In this document: positions 12,834 to 19,995 of the stretch, piece after piece
Layout: the number at the start of each line of letters is the position of its first letter
Numbering within the stretch: position 1 is the first letter of the stretch
Origin: a virus
Direction: 5' to 3' (one strand)
DNA: 23,523 nt
Virus record (IMG/VR): IMGVR_UViG_3300009034_000212
Location: 1-23,523 of that record
Translations under genes and position numbers: made by a program
Notes under the pieces: generated by a model
Databases searched by the model: none
Told to the model about the DNA's origin: nothing
Seen by the model: the letters and a program-made list of their open reading frames with translations, nothing else

Positions 12834-13247
12834 ATGTCAAATTCAACTTTGCCGCTCCGAACCTTTGACCAGTTTATCAAACACGCTTGTAAATGTTACA
12901 ACTTAGATTTTGTATCGGCTAAAAACATTATCTTAGAAAAACTCGCAAGGGTTCGGTTGTCCCCGATAGCTGTAGTGGCATACATCAACTGGGCTGACAA
13001 TGGGCTTTTAACAGAACAACAAATTGCCGATTGTCTTGGTATCACACAACAGGGGGTGCAGGATCATATTCAGCGGCTTCGTAAAGTTTGGCCCCACTTA
13101 CCTGGCAAACCTAAAAAGTATGTGGGCAATATGCCACTGGCAATTTCTACCGATATGGTGCGGTTGACACCAGATATTATCAACAACACTAAGAAACTCA
13201 AAGTGTGGGGGATTTATCATTTTACCGACACTGAAGATGCGGAGTGA
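12834..13247 (+). CDS. Helix-turn-helix DNA-binding protein (137 aa)
   Basis: Residues LLTEQQIADCLGITQQGVQD (59-78), continuing into HIQRLRKVWP, make a helix-turn-helix of the sigma-70 region 4 or ArsR-like kind. The N-terminal part (FDQFIKHACKCYNLDFVSAK) is helical, and the C-terminus is shorter and basic. It is probably a transcription regulator, perhaps of the middle genes that follow or of the boxes in the control region; that link is inferred. The SD GAGGGG is close before ATG 12834. A structured, gene-free stretch follows it. Confidence 0.72.
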   Translation: MSNSTLPLRTFDQFIKHACKCYNLDFVSAKNIILEKLARVRLSPIAVVAYINWADNGLLTEQQIADCLGITQQGVQDHIQRLRKVWPHLPGKPKKYVGNMPLAISTDMVRLTPDIINNTKKLKVWGIYHFTDTEDAE

Positions 13248-13458
13248 CAGGGCAGTTGATGACAAGGATAGCTCGGTGGTTTAGAGGGCAGTGTCGGTTT
13301 TGCAATTATACTCGCAAGTGATCGTTGGTATGGTCGCTTGTCTAACTGGCAATTGGCCGTCTTGCCTAACCATGACGGCCACTGCAATCATAATATTATC
13401 ACAAGGCCCACTATTGGAGGGGGTGGGTCTTTATTTCTCATAAGAAAGGAGGGCAGCA
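13248..13458 (+). ncRNA. Structured gene-free stretch: possible ncRNA or long leader
   Basis: The 211 bases hold no credible gene but several stems: GCAAGTGA (13314-13321) with TCGCTTGT (13334-13341, two G-U pairs); TGGCCGTC (13354-13361) with GACGGCCA (13374-13381, perfect); and AGGCCCAC (13404-13411) with GTGGGTCT (13423-13430, one G-U pair) followed by TTATTT, terminator-like. GACAAG (13261-13266) can pair with CTTGTC (13337-13342) around a segment resembling a tRNA D-arm (TAGCTCGGTGGTTTAGAG), but no T-loop exists. The next gene's SD follows. Stable RNA, attenuator and degenerate tRNA remain open. Confidence 0.45.
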
Positions 13459-13620
13459 ATCATCGGCAAAGGAGATAAACGCAGACCAACATTAATTACA
13501 AGAGAGCAAGAAGACCTCGGCTGGTTACTTGCTCTACAAAAAATTACTTTTAATGAGTATATAAAACGGCGGAAGAAATTAATAGAAGAAGGCAAGTGGG
13601 GAAGAAAGAAAGGTTTTTGA
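13459..13620 (+). CDS. Small basic protein (53 aa) with apparent ATC start
   Basis: The frame encodes GKGDKRRPTLITREQEDLGW, then LLALQKITFNEYIKRRKKLI, which looks like a conserved small phage protein (GDKRRP followed by a helical acidic-basic part). It has a strong SD, AAAGGAGG, with six bases to ATC 13459. A second ATC follows at 13462. No ATG, GTG or TTG occurs between the in-frame TAA at 13441 and the conserved part. Either ATC is a real non-standard start, or an ATG has been mutated or misread. The TGA overlaps the ATG of the next gene (TGATG). Function unknown. Confidence 0.6.
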   Translation: MIGKGDKRRPTLITREQEDLGWLLALQKITFNEYIKRRKKLIEEGKWGRKKGF

Positions 13621-13991
13621 TGAAAGATAACGGAACAATAAGAAAATTTGAAACAGGTGCTACTCGTGATACAGTAAAAAATAAACTCGACTATGAAGGT
13701 GCACTTTCTCCTTTGGTTCTTAAAAGATATTTAGAATACTTACAAAAACATACAACACAAACAGATGGTAATATTCGAGATGGATTAACATCACCATATG
13801 ATAATTGGCAATTTGGTATTCCCCTTTCTACTTATATGAAATCAAAATGGCGGCACTTTATGGCAACTTGGAGTGTTCATAGAGGTTGGTCAAAAAAGGA
13901 TATTGAAGAATCTTTATGTGGAGAAATGTTCAACACAATGGGTATGCTCCATGAAATTTTGAAAGCAAAAACAGAGGAAAAAAGTGGATGA
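13620..13991 (+). CDS. dATP/dGTP diphosphohydrolase N-terminal-like protein (DUF5664)
   Basis: The sequence FETGATRDTVKNKLDYEGAL then SPLVLKRYLEYLQKH, DNWQFGIPLSTYMKSKWRHF and HRGW matches the DUF5664 family. Its members include the N-terminal region of MazZ-like enzymes that hydrolyse dATP or dGTP in phages with 2-aminoadenine. The length, 123 residues, fits a single domain. The start is ATG 13620, overlapping the previous stop; a longer GTG-started frame is less likely. It lies with a deoxynucleotidase-like gene, suggesting work on the dNTP pool. No PurZ gene is visible, so base modification is not shown. Confidence 0.72.
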   Translation: MKDNGTIRKFETGATRDTVKNKLDYEGALSPLVLKRYLEYLQKHTTQTDGNIRDGLTSPYDNWQFGIPLSTYMKSKWRHFMATWSVHRGWSKKDIEESLCGEMFNTMGMLHEILKAKTEEKSG

Positions 13992-14076
13992 CAAAATAGT
14001 TTCTTTATTCTTTTTTCTTGGTTCTATTTGTCTCTTTATTGGTAGCCTAATCAATTTTTTGAGGAGTTGGAGATGA
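13984..14076 (+). CDS. 30-residue membrane peptide with GTG start
   Basis: This short frame encodes one hydrophobic helix (IVSLFFFLGSICLFIGSLIN) with an acidic start and basic end (FLRSWR), consistent with an inner membrane peptide. GTG 13984 has GAGG seven bases upstream. It overlaps the end of the previous gene by eight bases, and its TGA overlaps the next ATG (ATGA). Overlap at both ends and sensible charge distribution support a real gene. Function unknown. Confidence 0.5.
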   Translation: MDDKIVSLFFFLGSICLFIGSLINFLRSWR

Positions 14077-14627
14077 TAGTATTTCTTGATCTTGATGGTG
14101 TGTTAGCTAATTTTGATAAAGCGGCTTGTCCTATTCTAAATGTATCTTATCCCCCATCTGATTGGCATTGGGATAAAGGTATATTAGATGGATTTAGAAA
14201 AGTAGATGAAAAATGCAATATAGATTTTTGGATAAATCTTGATTGGATGTTAGATGGAAAAGAAATCTTACAAGTAGTAGAAAGTTATTTTGAACCAAAA
14301 AATATTTATTTACTTACTGCTCCAATGTTAAATCCAGGATCAGGTACAGGAAAAATGTTATGGGTAAAAAACCACCTTCCCCAATATTATGAACAACTTA
14401 TTATTACAAGAGCACCAAAACATTTATTGGCAAAACCCGATACTTTGCTGATTGATGATAAAGATGAAAATGTAGAAGGATTTTGGGATGCTGGAGGGAA
14501 AGCAATTCTTGTACCGAGACATTGGAATAGGTTTTATGCTGTTGCAAATTCTGCTGTTAAATCAATTAAAACTGATTTTGAAGCAATAATGGAGGGGGAA
14601 AATGGCAAAAATTCTTGTGGTGGGTGA
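14073..14627 (+). CDS. HAD-superfamily 5'(3')-deoxyribonucleotidase-like phosphatase
   Basis: The N-terminal VFLDLDGVLANFD is the HAD motif I, with the nucleophile Asp and the general acid Asp two residues on. Motif II is YLLTAP, and motif IV is LLIDDKDENV. The overall pattern, with an Asn-Phe-Asp and a small cap, resembles NT5C-type deoxynucleotidases, which remove 5' phosphates from dNMPs. The length of 184 residues is normal. The ATG is six bases after GAGGAG. It follows the diphosphohydrolase-like gene and overlaps the next by 26 bases. It could also be a general HAD phosphatase. Confidence 0.82.
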   Translation: MIVFLDLDGVLANFDKAACPILNVSYPPSDWHWDKGILDGFRKVDEKCNIDFWINLDWMLDGKEILQVVESYFEPKNIYLLTAPMLNPGSGTGKMLWVKNHLPQYYEQLIITRAPKHLLAKPDTLLIDDKDENVEGFWDAGGKAILVPRHWNRFYAVANSAVKSIKTDFEAIMEGENGKNSCGG

Positions 14628-15300
14628 CATCCATGAACCTGTATCCCATCCAGGCTATCTTCAATTTTGTAAAGACCTCTATAAAAAGTGGAAATGCAAT
14701 ACTGTTGTTTTTATAGGTGATGTCGCCGATTTTCAGGCTATCAGCTTCCATGTTAAAAATCCCCAATGTCCTGGCCCTGATGATGAATATATATTGGCAA
14801 AACAGAAAATTCAGAAATGGTATAAAGCGTTTCCAAAAGCAAAAGTATGTATCGGGAACCATGATGAAAGAGTTATCCGATTAGCTGAATCGGCAAATAT
14901 ACCAAGTAAATTCCTGCGTGATTTTTCTGATATTTGGAAAACGCCTAATTGGGAGTGGGATTATGAGCATATTATTGACGGCGTATATTATTTTCATGGT
15001 ACTGCTATGGGTGGTGTACATCCTGCCTGGAACGCCGCAGGAAAAATGCTTATGCCGGTCGTCATGGGTCATTTACATTCTAAAGCTGGTGTTAAATGGC
15101 GGGCTAATCCTCTTGCTCGCATCTTTAGCGTGGATGTCGGCTGTGGTATTGATGTGGATGCTTACCAGTTTGCCTATGGCCGACACATAAAAGAACGCCC
15201 CATTTTAGCTGCTGCTGTTGTGTTGGATGGAATTCCGTATCATGAGATTATGCAGTGTGGAACGGGTGAACGATATCACAAATCGAGATTCAAAAAATGA
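14602..15300 (+). CDS. Calcineurin-like metallophosphoesterase
   Basis: All metal motifs are present: GDIH (residues 8-11), GDVAD (39-43), GNHD (85-88), a lone His in FHG (132) and GHLH (156-159). This fixes a two-metal phosphoesterase. Substrate is unknown; related phage proteins act on phosphodiesters or nucleotides. A Cys-poor, soluble 232-residue protein is of normal length. The SD GGAGGGGG is close to the ATG and in the end of the HAD gene, so the two are probably translated together. Downstream genes overlap in a chain of ATGA junctions. Confidence 0.88.
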   Translation: MAKILVVGDIHEPVSHPGYLQFCKDLYKKWKCNTVVFIGDVADFQAISFHVKNPQCPGPDDEYILAKQKIQKWYKAFPKAKVCIGNHDERVIRLAESANIPSKFLRDFSDIWKTPNWEWDYEHIIDGVYYFHGTAMGGVHPAWNAAGKMLMPVVMGHLHSKAGVKWRANPLARIFSVDVGCGIDVDAYQFAYGRHIKERPILAAAVVLDGIPYHEIMQCGTGERYHKSRFKK

Positions 15301-15440
15301 CTACGCACAAACCCGACCAAAACAAACGGCACAAGGCAAATAAGCAGGCCCGTTATCAAAGGAGAGTAGCAAGGCGGAAAATGTATAAAGGATTAACTGC
15401 ACCGAGAGGCGGTTTTGTGAAATTAATGAGGAAAAAATGA
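15297..15440 (+). CDS. Small very basic protein (47 aa)
   Basis: The frame starts at an ATGA overlap with the phosphoesterase stop and ends in another ATGA overlap. It codes for a protein made mostly of Lys, Arg, His and Gln (KPDQNKRHKANKQARYQRRV), which suits a small nucleic acid-binding peptide. I recognise no family. The double overlap is the main support. Confidence 0.58.
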   Translation: MTTHKPDQNKRHKANKQARYQRRVARRKMYKGLTAPRGGFVKLMRKK

Positions 15441-15613
15441 AACACAAAATAATATTAGTTCGAGGAGAACTTGCTTTTTGTACAGTATGTAAAGCTGGTG
15501 AAGGTGAATTAACTACAGAATGTTGTGGTCGTCCAATGTCCGAAGAAGAACGAAAAAGAGTTTATGAAATTGGCAATTTCGATTTTGTAAACGGTGAATG
15601 GGTAGAAAAATGA
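15437..15613 (+). CDS. Small zinc-ribbon protein (58 aa)
   Basis: FCTVCKAGEGELTTECCGRP has a CxxC knuckle and a CC knuckle 11 residues later, which fits a four-Cys zinc ribbon. The pattern, followed by a short acidic helix and FDFVNGEW, looks like a small protein common in phage genomes. It is linked by ATGA overlaps on both sides. It resembles the gene at 10115-10315 in its CCGxPM knuckle. Confidence 0.65.
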   Translation: MKHKIILVRGELAFCTVCKAGEGELTTECCGRPMSEEERKRVYEIGNFDFVNGEWVEK

Positions 15614-16053
15614 ATATTCCACCAATACCTAAACCTAAACCCAGAAAACCAGTCTTTCCCGATCCTGATGAACGAATGAGCAAGATAGAACTCCGACAAG
15701 AATTACGCAAGGTATTATTTGCCCTCCGAGCATCTTTACCGGCCAGAAAAAAGGGTCTTGCGGATTTGATTGTCACATTTTCATCCCGGTTGTTGCCGCA
15801 AGCATTAGTAAATTTGCCTTATGTATCAGTGGATGGAAAGGCTAAGAATCGGAGTAAAGATGAATGTGTAGCGGCATTGATTAGTCACACAATCCAACAG
15901 GGATGGGCTTATCAGCGATTAGTAAACATAGATAAACTTGATAATGATACTATGACAGGAGAAATTAATAAAATTAAAAAAATAACCAAAGTGGGATTAG
16001 GTAATTGTAAAGCAATCGGGGATGCAAAAGGTTATGAATTGGAGATAAGATGA
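15610..16053 (+). CDS. Hypothetical protein (147 aa) with Pro-rich start
   Basis: The N-terminus is a Pro/Lys repeat (IPPIPKPKPRKPVFPDP). A helical domain follows (KIELRQELRKVLFALRASLP) with a later charged helix (DECVAALISHTIQQGWAYQR). I recognise no family. The start at ATG 15610 makes the usual ATGA overlap; an in-frame ATG 12 bases upstream is less likely. It lies two genes before the polymerase and might be a replication accessory protein, but nothing in the sequence shows this. Confidence 0.6.
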   Translation: MNIPPIPKPKPRKPVFPDPDERMSKIELRQELRKVLFALRASLPARKKGLADLIVTFSSRLLPQALVNLPYVSVDGKAKNRSKDECVAALISHTIQQGWAYQRLVNIDKLDNDTMTGEINKIKKITKVGLGNCKAIGDAKGYELEIR

Positions 16054-16304
16054 AAATTACGATTAAAGAAAAAGTTGGAAAACAAACGCCTAAAATAAAA
16101 TTAGCTGATCTAAAACCAGGAACAGTTTTTGAATATGAAGATGGGGCTGTTGGTCTGAAGGGTGTAGAGATGGGTGAAATATTCCTTTTAACATACTCTG
16201 ACTCTGATAGAACCAATTGGTTGACAATTGCAGATGGTTATAAAACTGAACCAATTAAAAAAGTATTAGGCACAATTGAAGAAGTTATTGTGAGTCCATT
16301 ATAA
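16050..16304 (+). CDS. Small beta-rich protein (84 aa)
   Basis: The sequence KLADLKPGTVFEYEDGAVGL is typical of a small SH3-like barrel found in phage proteins, and the end (IKKVLGTIEEVIVSP) is a further strand pair. The gene at 22001-22219 has the same layout (FEDLEQGQFCKY, then TPIKVKIVEV), so the two may be distant paralogues. ATG 16050 makes an ATGA overlap with the previous stop. Function unknown. Confidence 0.62.
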   Translation: MKITIKEKVGKQTPKIKLADLKPGTVFEYEDGAVGLKGVEMGEIFLLTYSDSDRTNWLTIADGYKTEPIKKVLGTIEEVIVSPL

Positions 16305-16305
16305 T

Positions 16306-17070
16306 ATGAACTATCAATCCATTCTTGAAAAAGCGGGCTACCCAACAACCGCACTCGTGCTTGACTTCGAGAGCTACTATGACAAAGACTATTCCCTAAA
16401 GAAAATGAGCACCATCGAATACGTTTGTGATCCCCGATTTGAATTATTGGGATTAGGGTTTGAAAGATTGGGCGGCAGTCGTGTTTTATTTTATACTCCT
16501 GATGAAATTGGTAGTGTATTTGCATATTTACATGATTATTTTGGTGATAATCTTGAACGATGCACGATTGTCGGCCAAAATCTTTTTTTCGATTGTCTTA
16601 TTCTAAAGCGGCACTTTGGTATTACCCCCCAATATACAGTTGACATTCGGGATTTAGACAGAGTATGGGATGCTCGTGACAAACATTCTCTTGAATACAC
16701 GGCAAAAAAATGGAAAGCCCCAAAGCCCAAAGGTAAAGTTGACCAGTTCAAAGATTTTTATTGGGCCGATATGGATAAGGAAAAGCGACAGGCTCTTGAA
16801 GAATATTGCAAAACTGATATAGAAATTGAATCATTTTTGTTTCAGAAACTATTGCCTTTAATCCCAAATCCAGAAATAGAATTACCATTAGCAACACAAA
16901 CTTTGAAATTATTTTTGGAACCACAAATCCTTATAGACAAAGAACTTGGAGCAGAATTAAAGCAAAAAATGTTACTGGAAATGTTAAAGCCTTTGGAAAC
17001 TCTGCGGGAAAAAGGTTTTGATTATTCCCACGAAGATATATCGGGCAACATTTCTTTGGAAATTGCCTGA
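16306..17070 (+). CDS. Family A DNA polymerase, N-terminal part with 3'-5' exonuclease
   Basis: This is the proofreading half of a phage DNA polymerase. The DEDD exonuclease motifs are complete: LDFES (Asp20, Glu22), GQNLFFD (Asp96) and EYCKTD (Tyr167, Asp171), an arrangement of the DEDDy type. The frame then continues into the thumb-like part (residues 190-250) and stops at TGA 17068, where family members continue. The polymerase motifs follow at once in the +1 frame. No strong SD precedes the ATG. Either +1 frameshifting, a real split into two chains, or an indel explains the break. The total length of both parts, about 660 residues, is normal for one polymerase. Confidence 0.9.
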   Translation: MNYQSILEKAGYPTTALVLDFESYYDKDYSLKKMSTIEYVCDPRFELLGLGFERLGGSRVLFYTPDEIGSVFAYLHDYFGDNLERCTIVGQNLFFDCLILKRHFGITPQYTVDIRDLDRVWDARDKHSLEYTAKKWKAPKPKGKVDQFKDFYWADMDKEKRQALEEYCKTDIEIESFLFQKLLPLIPNPEIELPLATQTLKLFLEPQILIDKELGAELKQKMLLEMLKPLETLREKGFDYSHEDISGNISLEIA

Positions 17071-18295
17071 TAATGAGCAAGTGCCAACGAAAATGGGTAA
17101 AAAGGGATTAATTCCTGCATTAGCCCAAGAAGATGAAGGATTGCGATATTTACTGGGGCATGAAAAAGAAATTGTCCGATTATTAGCTAAAGCACGAGTG
17201 GCTATTAAAAGCTGGCCTCTACATATAAAACGGGTGGATAACATTCTAAACCAAGCAGTATGTTCTAATGGTAAAATCGGAGCACCATTATCTTATTATG
17301 CAGGACATTTAGGCCGATGGGGTGGAACTGAAGGAATCAACTTACAGAATCTTGGGGGACGAGGGCGGGGTAAGCCTATCCACCCACTTATCAGTCAAGT
17401 GCGGCAAATGCTTAAAGCTCCTGATGGGTATATTTTTGGGATTCCCGATTATTCTCAAATAGAAGCCCGAATCCTTGCTTGGTTCGCTGGGCAAAATGAT
17501 TTACTTCAGACATTCAAAGAAGGTAAAAGCCCCTATTCTGAATTTGCAACAGAACTTTTTCAATGTCCTGTACGAAAACCAGAAGATACAGATCCCGAAC
17601 CAGTTCGCAAACAGTTGGCTGTTCAATATGGGTTTGGAAAAGATGCTATTCTCGGCTGTGGCTATGGGATGGGCACTAATAAATTTTATGCTCGTTGTCG
17701 TGAGAATGTAAACTTACGGCCATTATTTGATAGCGGGGAATATGATTGGGATTTTGTTGACAAGCTAATTAAAACTTATCGGAGTAAGTATTTCAAAATT
17801 CCAGAATTCTGGCGAAAAGTAGAAAAAGCATGGAAGTTTGTGACTAAATACCCGAAAGAAGTTGTTGATTTGTTGCAACCTTATTGTGGCCCCGCCCCAC
17901 CAAGATTAAAATTTTGGTATGAAAATAATGCTACTTTTATTGGGCTTCCTTCTGGCCGATTTATCCGCTACCCTTATGCCAGTGTCAACAAACAGGACGA
18001 TTTACTTTATCGTTGGGGCCACCTATGGGGCGGTTCTATCACCGAAAATATTGTGCAAGCTACGGCTCGTGACATTCTGGCAGAAGCATTGCTCCGATTA
18101 GAAAATGCAGGTTACAATATTTTATTTCATAGTCACGATGAAATAATCTGTTTACTAAGTGATTTTACATCAAGCAAATCTACTACCGAACTTTGGCTAC
18201 AGGGGATGATAAATCTCATGTCCTATGTTCCATACTGGGCAATTGGTTTGCCTATTAGTGTTGAAGGAAAATTGTGTGAAAGGTATGAAAAATGA
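17018..18295 (+). CDS. Family A DNA polymerase, C-terminal polymerase part
   Basis: The open frame starts at 17018, but the part resembling polymerases begins near 17063 (LPDNEQVPTK). Motif A is PDYSQIEARI with the catalytic Asp144. Motif B, around KDAILGCGYGMG, has the Lys and Tyr-Gly of finger helix O. Motif C is HSHDE with Asp374. All catalytic residues are present, so the product should be active. There is no SD before the first ATG (17093), which argues against independent translation and for a frameshift or sequencing error. Its stop overlaps the next ATG (ATGA). Confidence 0.9.
   Translation: MIIPTKIYRATFLWKLPDNEQVPTKMGKKGLIPALAQEDEGLRYLLGHEKEIVRLLAKARVAIKSWPLHIKRVDNILNQAVCSNGKIGAPLSYYAGHLGRWGGTEGINLQNLGGRGRGKPIHPLISQVRQMLKAPDGYIFGIPDYSQIEARILAWFAGQNDLLQTFKEGKSPYSEFATELFQCPVRKPEDTDPEPVRKQLAVQYGFGKDAILGCGYGMGTNKFYARCRENVNLRPLFDSGEYDWDFVDKLIKTYRSKYFKIPEFWRKVEKAWKFVTKYPKEVVDLLQPYCGPAPPRLKFWYENNATFIGLPSGRFIRYPYASVNKQDDLLYRWGHLWGGSITENIVQATARDILAEALLRLENAGYNILFHSHDEIICLLSDFTSSKSTTELWLQGMINLMSYVPYWAIGLPISVEGKLCERYEK
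17053..17071 (+). other. Site of +1 frame change within the polymerase gene
   Basis: Frame 0 reads Ser-Leu-Glu-Ile-Ala-stop and the +1 frame picks up Leu-Pro-Asp-Asn-Glu. Skipping one base at A17062 gives SLELPDNEQ; skipping the T of the TGA gives SLEIADNEQ. Both continue the family pattern. No known +1 slippery motif such as CUU-UGA is present, so an indel is at least as likely. Confidence 0.7.
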
Positions 18296-18540
18296 GCCAA
18301 TGCAATTATTGTACTTTTCAATGGATTAAGAAAAATAGACCCAAAGGATATAAAATAAAAAAGATACTAAGTGATTTTGGATTGGGGGGGATTGATGTTT
18401 TTATAGTTCCACACAATATTACTGTCACTGATATAAAACAATGGAAAAAACCATCTAAACAATTTCCAAATGGTGATGAAAACAGACAAAAATATTTTGT
18501 AGCGTGGTTTATGGAATTACCTGATTTTTGTTGTTGTTGA
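18292..18540 (+). CDS. Cys-containing hypothetical protein (82 aa)
   Basis: The N-terminus has CNYC, and the C-terminus ends in three consecutive cysteines (LPDFCCC), which could complete a metal site. The middle (FGLGGIDVFIVPHNITVTDI) is strand-like. I recognise no family. The ATG overlaps the polymerase stop by ATGA, so it is translated with it. Confidence 0.6.
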   Translation: MSQCNYCTFQWIKKNRPKGYKIKKILSDFGLGGIDVFIVPHNITVTDIKQWKKPSKQFPNGDENRQKYFVAWFMELPDFCCC

Positions 18541-18562
18541 AAAATAAAAATGGGGGTGAATT

Positions 18563-18853
18563 ATGAATTCAGAAAATTTACAAGAAAGACTTAAACAATG
18601 TCGGAAAGATAAAGCTGCGATTGAGGTTTTAGAAAAAGAGTTGGAAAAACAAATTAAGGAAAATGAAGAGCTGAAGTTTGGTGATATTGTGGATTGTACT
18701 CATGGAAAACGAATTGTGCTTTATTGTCCTAAAAGGAAAAAACTTAGGGCGTTTGATATGCATGGGAACAGTGTAGGCGATGCGAATAGCACTTTTTATA
18801 TGCAAACAGGTAAAAATATTTTCAAAAATAATCTACTTGGTTTAGGCTACTAA
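18563..18853 (+). CDS. Coiled-coil plus SH3-like small protein (96 aa)
   Basis: Residues 1-37 form a charged coiled coil (LQERLKQCRKDKAAIEVLEK, then ELEKQIKENEE). The rest, KFGDIVDCTHGKRIVLYCPK then LRAFDMHGNSVGD, has the feel of a small beta barrel. The gene at 20220-20516 shares the second part's pattern (GDVAKNEWGEWRVVI, IIGCDKFGNWQGAD). ATG 18563 has GGGGG six bases upstream. Function unknown. Confidence 0.6.
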   Translation: MNSENLQERLKQCRKDKAAIEVLEKELEKQIKENEELKFGDIVDCTHGKRIVLYCPKRKKLRAFDMHGNSVGDANSTFYMQTGKNIFKNNLLGLGY

Positions 18854-18881
18854 ATTCCCAATTCTAAAGGAGAATAAATAA

Positions 18882-19994
18882 ATGCGAGAAATCAGACTTT
18901 CTCCATCTGCAATTAATGACTACCAGCACTGTCCATTATCTTATCTTTATGGCTACATCTATGGTCTGTCCCCTGAACGAGAAAAGGACGCTTTCCGCAT
19001 CGGAAGACATTGGGGCAAATGTCACGAAATCATAGGTATGGTTCCACAAAGCCGATGTCCCAGTTGTCTCAAACGTGAAGAAATTCGGCCCGATTGCTAT
19101 CTTTGTGCAGGGACGGGGGTACTGCCCGCTGATTTAATGGATGCAGTGGTTCGTTATCTCAATTGGGTTTATGAAAATGTGCCCGATGGTAAAACCCACG
19201 AACAATGGGAAGTAGAGCGGATTACATTACTGTATAGTTTCAGCGGTTATCGGTGGCATTATCCCGATAGTTTGTTTGAGGTTATGGGTTCGGAAATCAA
19301 ATATGATTTGCCGGTAGTTGATCCCAGAACCAATCGGAAGATGACCAAATCTCGGTCAGTTGGTAGGGTTGACCATCTTATCAGGATAAAAGATAGCGGG
19401 CTTTACTATGTGCTTGAACGTAAGAGTACATCACAATCTTTAACCACCAACCGATATTGGAACTATCTCCAACGCAATGTCCAGACTGTAGATTATTTGT
19501 GGGCCACTCGTATTTATCAGCGTTTGGGTCATTTAGAAAGTGTCGGGATTAAAAAAGATGACCCACTGATTGAGGGGGTTTTTTATGATGTTTGGCATAA
19601 GCCCGATATTGCACCTCGGCGATTGTATAAAAAAGAACTCGCTGAATTTGAAAAAACTGGTGAATATTGCAACCAACCATTTTCTTCTATTCCTGATTTT
19701 GAAACCCCCGAAATGTATGGGGCCAGATTACTTAGTGACATTAGTGAACGGCCTGAACATTATTTTGCCCGCAGGGAATTTCCTATTAGTCCACAGCAGC
19801 TTGAGAAATTCGAGTTGAAACAGTCTAAGCTGGCTAAGAAAATCCGATTGGAAGAGGATAAAGATCTATGGGTAGCCCACGAAGGGAGTTGTCAAACACC
19901 TTTTACTTGTGATTTTTGGCCGTTGTGTTCTCAGAATATTGAAATCGGCCCAAATGATATTCCAGAAAACTTTAACAAGCGGGAGGAAAAATGA
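18882..19994 (+). CDS. PD-(D/E)XK nuclease of the Cas4/AddB-RecB type
   Basis: The catalytic core is visible: His48 (KCHEI), Asp164 in GRVDH, Glu179-x-Lys181 in LERKS, and a Gln/Tyr helix (QTVDYLW) after it. One Cys near the N-terminus (YQHCP, Cys17) and a C-terminal CX5CX5C (337, 343, 349; CQTPFTCDFWPLC) match the four-Cys iron-sulfur cluster of Cas4 and AddB nucleases. A second group of cysteines (59, 62, 72, 75) lies in an insert and looks like a zinc knuckle. At 370 residues it is longer than Cas4 (about 200). It probably processes DNA ends for recombination with the Sak4-like ATPase downstream. Confidence 0.85.
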   Translation: MREIRLSPSAINDYQHCPLSYLYGYIYGLSPEREKDAFRIGRHWGKCHEIIGMVPQSRCPSCLKREEIRPDCYLCAGTGVLPADLMDAVVRYLNWVYENVPDGKTHEQWEVERITLLYSFSGYRWHYPDSLFEVMGSEIKYDLPVVDPRTNRKMTKSRSVGRVDHLIRIKDSGLYYVLERKSTSQSLTTNRYWNYLQRNVQTVDYLWATRIYQRLGHLESVGIKKDDPLIEGVFYDVWHKPDIAPRRLYKKELAEFEKTGEYCNQPFSSIPDFETPEMYGARLLSDISERPEHYFARREFPISPQQLEKFELKQSKLAKKIRLEEDKDLWVAHEGSCQTPFTCDFWPLCSQNIEIGPNDIPENFNKREEK

Positions 19995-19995
19995 A

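Noticed and set aside
13261-13342. tRNA gene
   Set aside because: The segment has an acceptor-like closing stem and a D-arm-like TAGCTC-GG-TTTAGAG, but the D-stem pairs badly, no anticodon stem forms, and there is no TTCRANY T-loop.
13620-13991. Proof of a 2-aminoadenine genome
   Set aside because: Only one family member of that pathway is seen; PurZ and DatZ are absent from the window, so it is kept as a lead and not a call.
18882-19994. Cas4 adaptation protein
   Set aside because: It has the Cas4-type Cys pattern but is far longer, has an inserted knuckle, and there is no cas1, cas2 or array in the window.
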